From Rhodospirillaceae bacterium (lineage in GTDB: Bacteria > Pseudomonadota > Alphaproteobacteria > Puniceispirillales > Puniceispirillaceae): 39,782 nucleotides of DNA. The position numbers were made by a program, and so were the translations under genes. The stretch is from NCBI GenBank assembly GCA_002731315.1, contig PCBG01000010.1, positions 28,458-68,239 on the forward strand. The letters are read 5' to 3'. Each line of letters opens with the position of its first letter. Within the stretch, counting starts at the first letter, position 1. Below, piece after piece: positions 26,410 through 34,731 of this stretch. A model generated the notes under the pieces. The model did not search any database and was not told the DNA's origin. It saw only the letters and a program-made list of their open reading frames with translations.

Positions 26410-26523
26410 TCTCGTCCTGACTGTGCCATGGCGCCCGCGATGAGCATGCTGCCGCGTCAATTTATGCCCCGAATAACACGGCTTGACCACTGAAAATGGC
26501 AGTTAGCCAGCGGTTATGAGCTA

Positions 26524-27744
26524 TCAATCTGCTGGCATATACCGCCATCCCGGGCGCTGGCCAAGTCGGGTCAGGATTTCATAACCGATGGTACCGGCAT
26601 CCTGCGCCATGCGGGCAAGGTCATAGCCCGGACCAAGCACTGTTGCGTAATCCGCTTGTTCCAAAGTCGCTGCCGTAATATCGGTCACATCGACGGTAAT
26701 GCTGTCCATCGATACGCGGCCGATAACCGGCACGCTTGTGCCGTCAATCATCACGTGGGCGCGGTTTCCAAGGCGCCGCTGATAGCCGTCAGCATACCCA
26801 ACGCCAATGGTCGCAACGCGCGACGCTCGAGTCAGAACATGCGTGCCATTATAACCGACTGTATCACCGGCCCTCGCAGACCTGACCTGCAGAATGCGCG
26901 CATCCCATCTGATTGCTGGAGAAAGGCTTGCCGCCTGCGCCACTTGCGGGCCGTTAATGCCAGTGCCTGCAGGATGCAAGCCGTAAAGCGCGATGCCCGG
27001 GCGCGTCATCTGAAAATGATAGGCAGTCCCCTGCAGGATGCCGCCACTATTGGCGAGACTGGAGGGAAGGTCGGGAAACTGACCTGACAGCTGGCTGAAA
27101 GCGGCGTGTTGCGACGCATTCGTCGGATCGCACAGATCCTCGGCCGCGCTGAGATGGCTCATTAGAAAACGGGGTGCCAGCCCGTCAAAAGCATCTCGCC
27201 CATTTGCCAGCCTGCTGAGAAGCCATGCTGTTTCATCAGCATCCAGTCCGAGGCGATTCATGCCGGTATCAACGTTCAGCGCCATTGGAACGGGCTGCTG
27301 GCGTGCTCTACCCGTGGCTGCCAACCGGTCCAGCTGTTCGGTATTATTGATGACGGGCGTTAGCTCATGCACGATGAAGTCGTCTTCCTGCCCTCTGTGA
27401 CAGCCCCCCAGCACCAGTATCTCGCTGTTGTTGCGATCATGTTGGAAAAGCACATCACGCAGGCTAAGTGCTTCGGCGAGTGACATTACAAAGAAGGTCT
27501 TGCATCCGGCTGCTGCCAGAAGCGGCGCCAGGCGCGTTGCGCCTAGTCCGTAGCCATTCGCTTTGACCACGGCGGCCGTGCCAGTCTCTGGTCTAGACAA
27601 GGAATCAAGATATTGCCAATTAGCTGCCACCGCCTGTGGGCTGACGGTGATCACACTGTCCGCCGGCCCGAATTCGGACAATCCGGCCGGCGGGATATCG
27701 CAACGCGCCGTCTGGTTGGTATTCTTGGGTGCAGAAGCGGACAT
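26524..27744 (-). CDS. alr: Alanine racemase
   Basis: 406 residues. PLP-dependent interconversion of L- and D-alanine for peptidoglycan. PLP lysine Lys61 in AAVVKANGYGLG; the second catalytic base Tyr in AGDTVGYNGTHV; IGVGYADGYQRRLGNRA and IGRVSMDSITVDVTD line the active site. The N-terminus is some 25 residues longer than usual (SASAPKNTNQTARCDIPPAG) and could start downstream, but no internal Met fits. It lies 15 nt after dnaB, an arrangement seen in other proteobacteria. Confidence 0.95.
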   Translation of the reverse strand: MSASAPKNTNQTARCDIPPAGLSEFGPADSVITVSPQAVAANWQYLDSLSRPETGTAAVVKANGYGLGATRLAPLLAAAGCKTFFVMSLAEALSLRDVLFQHDRNNSEILVLGGCHRGQEDDFIVHELTPVINNTEQLDRLAATGRARQQPVPMALNVDTGMNRLGLDADETAWLLSRLANGRDAFDGLAPRFLMSHLSAAEDLCDPTNASQHAAFSQLSGQFPDLPSSLANSGGILQGTAYHFQMTRPGIALYGLHPAGTGINGPQVAQAASLSPAIRWDARILQVRSARAGDTVGYNGTHVLTRASRVATIGVGYADGYQRRLGNRAHVMIDGTSVPVIGRVSMDSITVDVTDITAATLEQADYATVLGPGYDLARMAQDAGTIGYEILTRLGQRPGWRYMPAD

Positions 27745-27759
27745 GGCGGTCCTAGGCTA

Positions 27760-29265
27760 CTAATACCCTTCGGGAAGGGTGCTTGTTTCGGTTAGGTCGC
27801 TAAAATGGGTGAAACGTTTTTCAAAATGCACATTTATCGACCCGGTTGGACCGTGCCTTTGTTTGCCAACGATAATCTCAGCTTTGTTTTCTGCAGCCTG
27901 CAGACGTGCCATGAAATTCTCGTTCTTTGCGTTGAACTGTTCTTCGCTTTCACGTGGGTCGCGCTCTGGCTCCTTCTTGCTGAGATAATATTCTTCGCGA
28001 TAGATGAACAGCACAACATCGGCGTCCTGCTCGATGGATCCTGATTCACGTAAATCGGCCAGGTTCGGGCGCTTGTCTTCGCGCTGTTCAACCGCACGCG
28101 ATAGCTGCGAAAGCGCCATAACCGGCACATCCAGCTCTTTAGCGATCGCTTTCAGAGATCGGCTGATATTGGATATTTCCTGAACCCGGTTCTCGGCGCG
28201 TATGCCAAGTTGCGGGGTCAGCAGCTGCAGATAATCGACAACAATCAGCCCCAAACCTGATGTCCGTTTCAGCCTGCGGGCACGGCTTGCGACCTGTGAT
28301 ACCGAAAGGGATGGGGTATCATCAATAAAGAATGGCGCGATAGACAGAGTGTTGCTGACTTTGACCAGTCGATCAAAATCATCGGGTGTCAGATGACCTT
28401 GCCGGATATTACTGGAATCAATCTGCGCTCGCTCGCTCATGATGCGGGTGCCGAGCTGTTCGGCCGACATTTCCAGGGAGAAAAATGCCACTGGTGCCGC
28501 CGTCTCGCCGGTGCGAGTTGTGGTGGCAATGTGAAAGGCAATTGTTGTCGCCAGTGCCGATTTACCCATGGCCGGCCGGCCGGCCAAGATCAACAGGTCT
28601 GATTTGTGCAATCCGCCCAAGAGATTGTTCAAATCCGTCAGGCTGGTGCTTGCGCCCGACAGTTTGCCTTCGGATCTGCGGGCAATATCTGCCTGATTGA
28701 TTGTTGCGGCGATTACGCTTTCAAAATCACGTAGTCCGCTGCCAGCCTCACCGGTTTCGGCAAGCTGGAACAATTTCGACTCTGCGGTTTCGATTAAGGT
28801 TGAGGCGGGAAGGTCCACTGCCGGATGGCTCGCCTCATGGATGACATCGTCACCAATGCGTATCAGTTCGCGCCGCAAATGCGTTTCATAAACCGTCAAT
28901 GAATAGTCTGGAGCTTGTGACAGGCTGATGACACCATCAGCCAGTTCCCCCAGATATTCCTCGATATTGTCACTGTCGCTATCAACCGCGCTGCTGAAAA
29001 AACTCTTTAGCGTTACCGGGTTTGCCAGCTGGCCACGATCGATCAGGCGCAGCATCGTACCGAAAATTCGGCCGTGCAGCGGATCGTAGAAATGATCGGC
29101 CTGCAACCGATCGTCGATCCGCTCCATGACACTGTTATCCAGCAGCAGCGCCCCTAGGAGATTCTGCTCAGCCGGGAGATTGCTCGGCATCTGGCGCAGC
29201 GTTGCACCACCAAGAGCATCGGCAGCGTTGGGGAATGTTTTTATATTACTAGATTCCTCAGCCAT
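27760..29265 (-). CDS. dnaB: Replicative DNA helicase
   Basis: 501 residues. N-terminal DnaG-interacting domain (PSNLPAEQNLLGALLLDN), then RecA-type helicase with Walker A AGRPAMGKSALATT, FFSLEMSAEQLGTRI, GLIVVDYLQLL (Walker B) and PVMALSQLSRAVEQREDKRP. No intein. Hexameric 5'-3' helicase of the replisome. ATG 29265 lacks a clear Shine-Dalgarno. Two DnaA-box sequences lie 48-88 nt upstream, between dnaB and the rplI terminator, so dnaB probably has its own promoter and heads the dnaB-alr-mlaE-mlaF-radA-cvpA-purF run. Confidence 0.97.
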   Translation of the reverse strand: MAEESSNIKTFPNAADALGGATLRQMPSNLPAEQNLLGALLLDNSVMERIDDRLQADHFYDPLHGRIFGTMLRLIDRGQLANPVTLKSFFSSAVDSDSDNIEEYLGELADGVISLSQAPDYSLTVYETHLRRELIRIGDDVIHEASHPAVDLPASTLIETAESKLFQLAETGEAGSGLRDFESVIAATINQADIARRSEGKLSGASTSLTDLNNLLGGLHKSDLLILAGRPAMGKSALATTIAFHIATTTRTGETAAPVAFFSLEMSAEQLGTRIMSERAQIDSSNIRQGHLTPDDFDRLVKVSNTLSIAPFFIDDTPSLSVSQVASRARRLKRTSGLGLIVVDYLQLLTPQLGIRAENRVQEISNISRSLKAIAKELDVPVMALSQLSRAVEQREDKRPNLADLRESGSIEQDADVVLFIYREEYYLSKKEPERDPRESEEQFNAKNENFMARLQAAENKAEIIVGKQRHGPTGSINVHFEKRFTHFSDLTETSTLPEGY

Positions 29266-29311
29266 GAGAGAAGTCTAGCAGAATTGGTGCGATGCACAGC
29301 CATGTTAACTT

Positions 29312-29353
29312 CGTGGATAAGTCAGTTTTGTGGCATGTCCAGCCTGTGGATAA
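29312..29353. promoter_or_regulatory. Pair of DnaA-box sequences upstream of dnaB
   Basis: TGTGGATAA at 29345-29353 (perfect TTATCCACA on the minus strand) and CGTGGATAA at 29312-29320 (one mismatch), same orientation, 33 bp apart. They fall in the 120-nt space between the rplI terminator and the dnaB start. DnaA acts as a transcription factor at such sites in several bacteria; a role here is inference. Confidence 0.5.
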
Positions 29354-29385
29354 CTTTTTGCAGCCTGGCAGGAAAAGCTGGCAAC

Positions 29386-29410
29386 AAAAAAGCCGGGGAC
29401 AGGCCCCGGC
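29386..29410 (-). terminator. Rho-independent terminator after rplI
   Basis: On the minus strand a 7-bp GC-only stem (29410-29404 with 29398-29392), a 5-nt loop, then six T (29391-29386). It lies 28 nt past the rplI stop and ends the rpsF-rpsR-rplI transcript ahead of dnaB. Confidence 0.92.
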
Positions 29411-29437
29411 CTCACCTGGTTTTTTGGTGTGGATGCG

Positions 29438-30094
29438 TCAGCTCTCGTCGTCACCCGCCGATGTGGCATCGTCAGCTGCTTCAACGGAAGTAGCGTCATC
29501 TGAAGCGGCTTCCTCGGATGCCTCTGCCTCGGCAGGGGATGCCTCTTCAGCTTCCGCGTCATGGCTGACAGGATCTACATTATCATCATCGTAATCGTCG
29601 ACAATGCCAGTCACGGCAACACCCGTTTTCAACTGTGTTTCCGCTTCGTCGAGCGAGCGGGCGACATTGACAACAACTGTTGCGGTAACTTCGGGATGCA
29701 GACGTATCCGAATATCATGCAGGCCAAGCGTCTTGATCGCGTTCTCCATGATCACCTGTGAGCGGCCAAGAGTAAACCCGGCCTCGGTGACGGCGTTGGC
29801 GATGTCGCGTGACGTGACCGAACCGAATAGCTGGCCCATTTCGGATGCGGCACGAACCATGTTGACGGCGAGGCCGTCCAACTTGCCCGCCTCTTTCTCG
29901 GCGTCAGAACGACGTGACAGGTTATCGGCTTCGCGCTGCGCCTTTTCGGTATCAAACCGTTCGAGATTGGCTTTGTTAGATCGCAGAGCCTTTCCCTGTG
30001 GCAGGAGGAAGTTGCGGGCATAGCCCGGCTTTACCTTCACCACATCGCCCATTTGGCCAAGCTTCTCAACGCGTTCCAGAAGAATGATTTCCAT
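29438..30094 (-). CDS. rplI: 50S ribosomal protein L9 with acidic C-terminal extension
   Basis: 218 residues, against about 150 in E. coli. Residues 1-150 are a standard L9: [34 protein letters not shown], the long connecting helix, and the C-terminal domain with [19 protein letters not shown]. From about residue 165 a tail of Asp, Glu, Ala and Ser ([10 protein letters not shown] onward) follows. Such tails occur in other alphaproteobacterial L9 proteins; the role is unknown. ATG 30094 has AAGGAG about 8 nt upstream; the 92-residue upstream extension of the frame is rejected. Last gene of the rpsF-rpsR-rplI operon. Confidence 0.96.
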   Translation of the reverse strand: MEIILLERVEKLGQMGDVVKVKPGYARNFLLPQGKALRSNKANLERFDTEKAQREADNLSRRSDAEKEAGKLDGLAVNMVRAASEMGQLFGSVTSRDIANAVTEAGFTLGRSQVIMENAIKTLGLHDIRIRLHPEVTATVVVNVARSLDEAETQLKTGVAVTGIVDDYDDDNVDPVSHDAEAEEASPAEAEASEEAASDDATSVEAADDATSAGDDES

Positions 30095-30125
30095 GATAAC
30101 TGGTCTCCTTGCTGTACGGCGCCGG

Positions 30126-30380
30126 TTACGAAGTAACGTAAGGCATAAGCGCGAGGAACCGCGCACGTTTGATGGCAACCGACAGTTCACGCTGCTTTTT
30201 TGCCGAGACGGCAGAAATGCGTGATGGCACAATTTTGCCTCGCTCGGATGTGTAGCGGGCAAGCAGTTTGGTGTCCTTGTAGTCAATAGTCTGGGCATTC
30301 GGGCCAGAGAAAGGGCAGGACTTGCGGCGGCGACCAAACGGCTTGCGTACGGCTTCGCGTTTGATTTCAAGCTGGGTCAT
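30126..30380 (-). CDS. rpsR: 30S ribosomal protein S18
   Basis: 84 residues. Basic N-terminus [15 protein letters not shown], then [19 protein letters not shown] and [20 protein letters not shown], the S18 signature. A single CxxF element remains of the zinc site, as in many proteobacteria. It pairs with S6 on the 30S platform. The ATG lies 3 nt after the rpsF stop, with GGAGGAG inside the rpsF end, so the two subunits of the heterodimer are co-produced. Confidence 0.97.
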   Translation of the reverse strand: MTQLEIKREAVRKPFGRRRKSCPFSGPNAQTIDYKDTKLLARYTSERGKIVPSRISAVSAKKQRELSVAIKRARFLALMPYVTS

Positions 30381-30383
30381 GAT

Positions 30384-30875
30384 CTACTCCTCCTCTTTTG
30401 CAGCTTTAGTTTCGTCGCTGCTCTTGGATGCTTTTTCTGCCTCGGTTGCGTCAGACTTGCTGACATCTGCAGAGTTATCGAAGGATGCGGCCCGCGGGCC
30501 GCGCGATCCACGATCACCACGATCACCACGATCACCACGATCACCACGATCACCCTTGTTCTGCATGATGATCGAAGGGCCTTCCTCCACCTCTTCAATA
30601 CGGATATTCAAAAACCGCAGCACGTCTTCATTCAGACCCATGATGCGCTCATACTCTTTAAGAGTTGGGCCGTCAGTCTCGAAATTGAACATGATGTAAT
30701 GGCCTTTACGGTTCTTTTTGATCCGGTACGCAAGCGAGCGCAGGCCCCAATATTCACGTTTATGGATAGTGCCGCCGGCATTGGTAATGATGCCGGCTAA
30801 CTCATCAGCCATACTCTCGACCTGTGTGGTCGAAATATCCTGACGCGCGATGAATACGCTTTCGTATAAGCGCAT
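30384..30875 (-). CDS. rpsF: 30S ribosomal protein S6 with repetitive C-terminal tail
   Basis: 163 residues. S6 fold in residues 1-98: MRLYESVFIARQDIS, KREYWGLRSLAYRIKKNRKG, HYIMFNFETDGPTLKEYER, and LRFLNIRIEEVEEG. Then a Gly-Asp-Arg repeat tail (five or six GDR units, coded by a 9-bp tandem repeat) and a Ser/Ala/Lys/Glu end closing EEE. E. coli S6 also has an acidic tail modified by RimK glutamate ligation; the EEE end makes such modification conceivable here. ATG 30875 has AAAAGGAG about 6 nt upstream and a hairpin leader before it; the 7-residue longer start is rejected. Confidence 0.96.
   Translation of the reverse strand: MRLYESVFIARQDISTTQVESMADELAGIITNAGGTIHKREYWGLRSLAYRIKKNRKGHYIMFNFETDGPTLKEYERIMGLNEDVLRFLNIRIEEVEEGPSIIMQNKGDRGDRGDRGDRGDRGSRGPRAASFDNSADVSKSDATEAEKASKSSDETKAAKEEE
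30511..30555. repeat. Nine-bp tandem repeat inside rpsF
   Basis: Five consecutive copies of CGATCACCA (last copy ends in C instead of A). On the coding strand each unit encodes Gly-Asp-Arg in phase, so gain or loss of units changes the S6 tail length without a frameshift. Four copies are identical at the DNA level, indicating recent expansion by slippage. Confidence 0.95.
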
Positions 30876-31193
30876 GGGTGTCTCCTTTTGGCTCATTGTC
30901 TAGGGTTGCGGCCCTAGACCAACCGGTTTCCCGGCAAGGATTATTTCGGTGATGTATATTGCTGCCATCTGCTGCAAAAAGCGCCGTTGACTTCAATAAG
31001 TCGCAACGTACACGATGCTGGCAGTTTTGCAAGCCCCGAATGCATTGTGTCCATGCCCTGAACAGCCCATGCATCGCAGGATGCGTTCGTGCGATCCATA
31101 ATTCTGCCAAAATCCAGCTGCATTGACTTCTGCTAAGCTCATGTGAAACAGCACTGACCGATGATGGCAAGGCCGTAAATGAAGGATATACCG
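30876..31193. other. Divergent intergenic region between rpsF and fabD
   Basis: 318 bases without a gene. The rpsF side holds the ribosome site and the perfect hairpin at 30898-30919. Two TTGACT -35-like hexamers face fabD (one at 31123-31128), but no acceptable -10 follows either at 16-18 nt, so promoters cannot be fixed. The short open frames here carry no recognisable protein pattern. Confidence 0.6.
30898..30919 (-). promoter_or_regulatory. Hairpin leader of rpsF with CCG loop (candidate S6:S18 binding site)
   Basis: In the messenger sense GUCUAGGG-CCGCAA-CCCUAGAC: a perfect 8-bp stem whose six-base loop begins with CCG. It ends 22 nt before the rpsF ATG, just upstream of AAAAGGAG. Known S6:S18 leaders display an exposed CCG next to a hairpin, mimicking the S6:S18 site in 16S rRNA, and repress rpsF translation. 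Confidence 0.65.
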
Positions 31194-32141
31194 ATGAGTG
31201 CAAAAACTCTTTTCCAGTTTCCCGGACAGGGATCCCAAGCGGTGGGTATGGGCGTCAGTCTTGCCACATCCTTCCCCGAAGCAAGAGCCATCTTCGACGA
31301 GGTAAATGATGCGCTCGGCGAAGATCTATTCGCACTCATGAGAGAAGGGCCGGACGAAGGCTTGCGGTTGACTCGGAATGCGCAACCAGCGCTGTTTGCA
31401 AGTTCGATGGCAGCGCTCGCCGTAGTACAGAAAATGACTGGCAACACCGTTGCCAACCTTGCCGAATGTGTTGCTGGCCATTCGCTTGGTGAATATTCGG
31501 CATTGGCAGCTGCCGGCACGCTTTCAATCACTGACGCGGCCCGGTTGCTGCGACGCCGCGGCGACAGCATGCAGGGCGCTGTGCCGGCTGGTGACGGCGC
31601 GATGGCCGCGATCCTGAATGCAAAAGAAGCCGTCATTGACTCTATCCTTGAAAAGGCGTCCGTCGCAGGTCCGATCCAGCTTGCTAATGACAATGCGCCT
31701 GGGCAGATTGTCGTCAGCGGCGCCGTCGCTGCTGTTGATGCCGCTATTGAATTCGCCAAGGACGAGGGAATACGCCGGGCGATCAAGTTGCCGGTCAGCG
31801 CACCTTTCCATTGTACGCTGATGCAGCCGGCTGCGGATGAGATGGCCGCGGCCCTTGCTGATGCGTCCATGTCAGATGCGTCTTTGCCGGTCTATTGCAA
31901 TGTTACCGCCGGGCCGGAACAGACTGCGGATAGGCTGCGTGACAATCTGGTAACACAGGTAACTGGCCGTGTGCGCTGGCGCGAAACACTGGGCGCTGTC
32001 CATGCTGCCGGCGTGACCTGTTTTGTTGAGATTGGCACCGGCAAAGTGCTGTCCGGACTCGTCAAGCGCACGCTAGATGATGTCGCAATTGTGAATTTGG
32101 AAACAGCCGATGATATTGATACGGTGCTGGGCGCGTTGTGA
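31194..32141 (+). CDS. fabD: Malonyl-CoA-ACP transacylase
   Basis: 315 residues. Transfers malonyl from CoA to ACP. FQFPGQGSQAVGMG at the N-terminus, nucleophile Ser97 in AGHSLGEYSAL, Gln in RNAQPALF and catalytic His in VSAPFHCTLM. Met-start at 31194 has AAGGA about 7 nt upstream; the alternative ATG 31179, five codons earlier, lacks a site. Followed by fabG, acpP, fabF on the same strand. Confidence 0.96.
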   Translation: MSAKTLFQFPGQGSQAVGMGVSLATSFPEARAIFDEVNDALGEDLFALMREGPDEGLRLTRNAQPALFASSMAALAVVQKMTGNTVANLAECVAGHSLGEYSALAAAGTLSITDAARLLRRRGDSMQGAVPAGDGAMAAILNAKEAVIDSILEKASVAGPIQLANDNAPGQIVVSGAVAAVDAAIEFAKDEGIRRAIKLPVSAPFHCTLMQPAADEMAAALADASMSDASLPVYCNVTAGPEQTADRLRDNLVTQVTGRVRWRETLGAVHAAGVTCFVEIGTGKVLSGLVKRTLDDVAIVNLETADDIDTVLGAL

Positions 32142-32214
32142 AAGCAAGAATCGACTATGTTTGAAATCTGTTTGTGCAGTTCTCAGTCTGCGGAATTGAA
32201 AAAGGGGTAAGTGT

Positions 32215-32955
32215 ATGTTTGATCTGACGGGAAATACCGCGTTGATCACAGGTGCCAGCGGCGGCATCGGTGCCGCGATCGGGCGCGCGCTTCACCAGCA
32301 GGGCGCAACTGTCGTTCTGCACGGCACGCGCGCCGAACGCCTGGCTACCCTTGCAGATGAGTTGGGCACGAATGCGCATGTCACGACCGCCAACTTGTTC
32401 AGCCGGGAGGAGGCTGCGGGTCTTGCCAACAAGGCAGCCGAGGCGGCGGGCGCACCGATATCCATCCTTGTGAATAATGCCGGCATTACTCGCGACAATC
32501 TGATGATGCGGATGAAGGACGAGGAATGGGATGATGTGCTGGAAGTTAATATGAATGCTAGCATGATGATCACGCGGGCCTGCCTGCGGGCGATGATGAA
32601 GGCCCGTTTTGGCCGGATCATCTCGATCTCGTCTATTGTCGGCGTTACCGGGAACCCCGGTCAGGCAAATTACGCTGCCTCCAAGGCCGGTATGATCGGT
32701 TTCAGTAAGGCACTTGCTGCCGAAGTCGCCAGCCGCGGCATCACGGTTAATGTGATTGCGCCGGGCTTCATCGCCACGCCGATGACGGATGTTCTGGACG
32801 ACGGGCAGAAAGAAGGCCTTCTGGGCCGCGTTCCTATGGGCCGGCTTGGTGAGGCTGATGAGATCGCCGCTAGCACGGTCTTTCTTGCCAGCAAGGAGGC
32901 CAGCTATATCACAGGCGGCACATTGCATGTAAATGGTGGCATGGCGATGCTGTGA
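32215..32955 (+). CDS. fabG: 3-oxoacyl-ACP reductase
   Basis: 246 residues, classical SDR. TGASGGIGAAIGRAL cofactor loop, NNAGITRDNLMMRMKDEEWD, catalytic Ser in ISISSIVG and YAASKAGMIG; VIAPGFIATPMTDVL and the C-terminal GGTLHVNGGMAML are typical of true FabG rather than a generic SDR, and the position between fabD and acpP confirms it. NADPH-dependent reduction of beta-ketoacyl-ACP. AGGGG precedes the ATG. The 73-nt gap to fabD contains no clear terminator. Confidence 0.97.
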   Translation: MFDLTGNTALITGASGGIGAAIGRALHQQGATVVLHGTRAERLATLADELGTNAHVTTANLFSREEAAGLANKAAEAAGAPISILVNNAGITRDNLMMRMKDEEWDDVLEVNMNASMMITRACLRAMMKARFGRIISISSIVGVTGNPGQANYAASKAGMIGFSKALAAEVASRGITVNVIAPGFIATPMTDVLDDGQKEGLLGRVPMGRLGEADEIAASTVFLASKEASYITGGTLHVNGGMAML

Positions 32956-33124
32956 CCGTGTTTGGCGTCTTCGATGGGATGGTGACGAAAAAACAGAGGA
33001 TTAAGGGTGGCGCACCGCAAAAAACTGTGTTATCTGCCGCCAACTTGAATTTTCTACCCTTTTCGAACAGGCCGCTAACGGCCGGAGCGAAGGGCAAAAT
33101 CAACCTTAATTATAGGGGTCAATC

Positions 33125-33361
33125 ATGAGCGATATCTCAGATCGTGTACGGACTATCGTCGTAGAACATCTTGGCGTTGACGGTGACAAAGTTGTCGACG
33201 GAGCTAGCTTTATCGATGATCTTGGCGCTGACAGTCTCGACACGGTCGAGCTTGTTATGGCCTTTGAAGAAGAGTTTGGCGTCGAAATTCCTGATGACGC
33301 CGCCGAGCGTATCCTGACTGTCAAAGATGCTGTATCCTTCCTCGAGGAAAACGCAGCCTAA
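33125..33361 (+). CDS. acpP: Acyl carrier protein
   Basis: 78 residues, acidic. Phosphopantetheine attachment Ser37 in [18 protein letters not shown]. Carries growing acyl chains through the FabD/FabG/FabF cycle encoded around it. AGGGG lies 7 nt before the ATG. The 169-nt upstream spacer contains a small 5-bp hairpin (33070-33083), and acpP may have its own promoter there, though no clear boxes were found. An attenuator-like hairpin follows. Confidence 0.97.
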   Translation: MSDISDRVRTIVVEHLGVDGDKVVDGASFIDDLGADSLDTVELVMAFEEEFGVEIPDDAAERILTVKDAVSFLEENAA

Positions 33362-33381
33362 AACAGCGCTTGATGCTGTTA

Positions 33382-33437
33382 CTGGCCCCCGCATGTCACC
33401 AACATGGTAGACGTATGGCGGGGGCTGGCGTATTTTT
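33382..33437 (+). terminator. Terminator- or attenuator-like hairpin between acpP and fabF
   Basis: 11-bp stem (33382-33392 with 33418-33428, two G-U pairs), 25-nt loop containing a further 4-bp stem, then a T5 run at 33433-33437 after four other bases. It lies 21 nt past the acpP stop and about 30 nt before fabF, where partial termination would favour acpP over fabF. Confidence 0.55.
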
Positions 33438-33468
33438 GCGATAGGGTTCACTTGATCGGGAGCAGAGG

Positions 33469-34731
33469 GTGCGTCGAGTCGTTGTTACCGGATTGGGCAT
33501 GGTCACGCCGCTTGGTGTTGGCGTTGATCACAACTGGAAACAAATTCTTGCCGGAAAGAGCGGCATTCGCCGTATCACTGGCTTTGATGTTGACGATATT
33601 GCCTGCCAGATTGCCGGTCAGGTGCCCGGCCCGGATGAGAAGAACGGGCTGGACCTTGATGCCTTTATCGACCCGCGCGAACAACGCCGTCAGGATAGAT
33701 TCATTCAGTTAGGGCTGGTTGCTGCCCAGTTGGCCGTCGAGGACTCGGGCTGGTTACCTGACGATGCCGAGGCTCAGAACCGGACGGGTGTTATGATCGG
33801 GTCCGGCATTGGCGGCCTTGAAACCATTGTTACCACAGAACAGCTAATGAATGAGCGTGGCCCGCGCCGCGTTAGCCCGTTTTTTATTCCATCGGCGTTA
33901 ATCAATCTTATTTCGGGCCATGTATCGATCAAATATGGGTTTCGCGGGCCAAATCATTCGGTTGTGACGGCCTGTTCGACAGGGGCACATGCCATCGGTG
34001 ACGCTGCGCGTATGGTGGCGCTTGATGATGCTGATGTCATGGTCGCAGGTGGCGCGGAGGCTGCTGTTTGCCGCATTGGCATGGCCGGTTTTGCCGCTGC
34101 GCGCGCATTGTCTACCGGTTATAACGACGACCCGCAAAGCGGGTCACGCCCTTGGGATACTGGCCGCGACGGCTTTGTCATGGGCGAGGGTGCGGGAATT
34201 GTCGTGCTGGAAGAACTTGAACACGCCAAAGCGCGTGGCGCAACCATTTATGCCGAGGTCAAAGGCTATGGCATGTCAGGTGATGCCTATCATATCACCG
34301 CGCCAGCCGCAGATGGTGATGGTGGGTTCCGCGCCATGCAGGCCGCTCTGAAGCGGGCGGGTCTGACTGCAGACGACATTGATTATGTAAATGCCCATGG
34401 CACCTCCACCCCGCTTGGCGATCTGATCGAGGCAGGAGCTGTGCGGCGTCTTCTGGGTGATGCGGTCAGCAAAGTGTCCATGTCTTCGACAAAAAGCGCC
34501 ACTGGCCATCTGCTAGGGGCCGCGGGGGCAATTGAAGCGATCTATTCCGTAAAGGCTGTCCAGACGGGTGACCTGCCGCCAACACTGAATCTTGAGTCCC
34601 CGGAAGAGGCTGTTGCCGACTTCGATCTGGTGCCGTTGAAGACGCGCAACCGTAGAGTTTTAAACGCCATGTCGAACAGCTTTGGCTTTGGAGGCACCAA
34701 CGCTTCGCTAATTGTTGGCAAGGTAACCTGA
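33469..34731 (+). CDS. fabF: 3-oxoacyl-ACP synthase II
   Basis: 420 residues. Condensing enzyme with Cys169 in VTACSTGAHAIGDA, His in NAHGTSTPLGD and His in KSATGHLLGAAGAIEA. Length and the SPFFIPSALINLISG stretch suit FabF (KAS II). GTG start at 33469 gives the family-typical MRRVVVTGLGMVTPLG and has GGGAGCAGAGG just upstream; no ATG fits. The stop overlaps the mltG start as TGATG. Confidence 0.96.
   Translation: MRRVVVTGLGMVTPLGVGVDHNWKQILAGKSGIRRITGFDVDDIACQIAGQVPGPDEKNGLDLDAFIDPREQRRQDRFIQLGLVAAQLAVEDSGWLPDDAEAQNRTGVMIGSGIGGLETIVTTEQLMNERGPRRVSPFFIPSALINLISGHVSIKYGFRGPNHSVVTACSTGAHAIGDAARMVALDDADVMVAGGAEAAVCRIGMAGFAAARALSTGYNDDPQSGSRPWDTGRDGFVMGEGAGIVVLEELEHAKARGATIYAEVKGYGMSGDAYHITAPAADGDGGFRAMQAALKRAGLTADDIDYVNAHGTSTPLGDLIEAGAVRRLLGDAVSKVSMSSTKSATGHLLGAAGAIEAIYSVKAVQTGDLPPTLNLESPEEAVADFDLVPLKTRNRRVLNAMSNSFGFGGTNASLIVGKVT

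Noticed and set aside
29312..29353. DnaA boxes as part of a replication origin
   Set aside because: Only two boxes, no AT-rich unwinding region, and no dnaA, gidA, parAB or hemE nearby; a regulatory role for dnaB is more likely.
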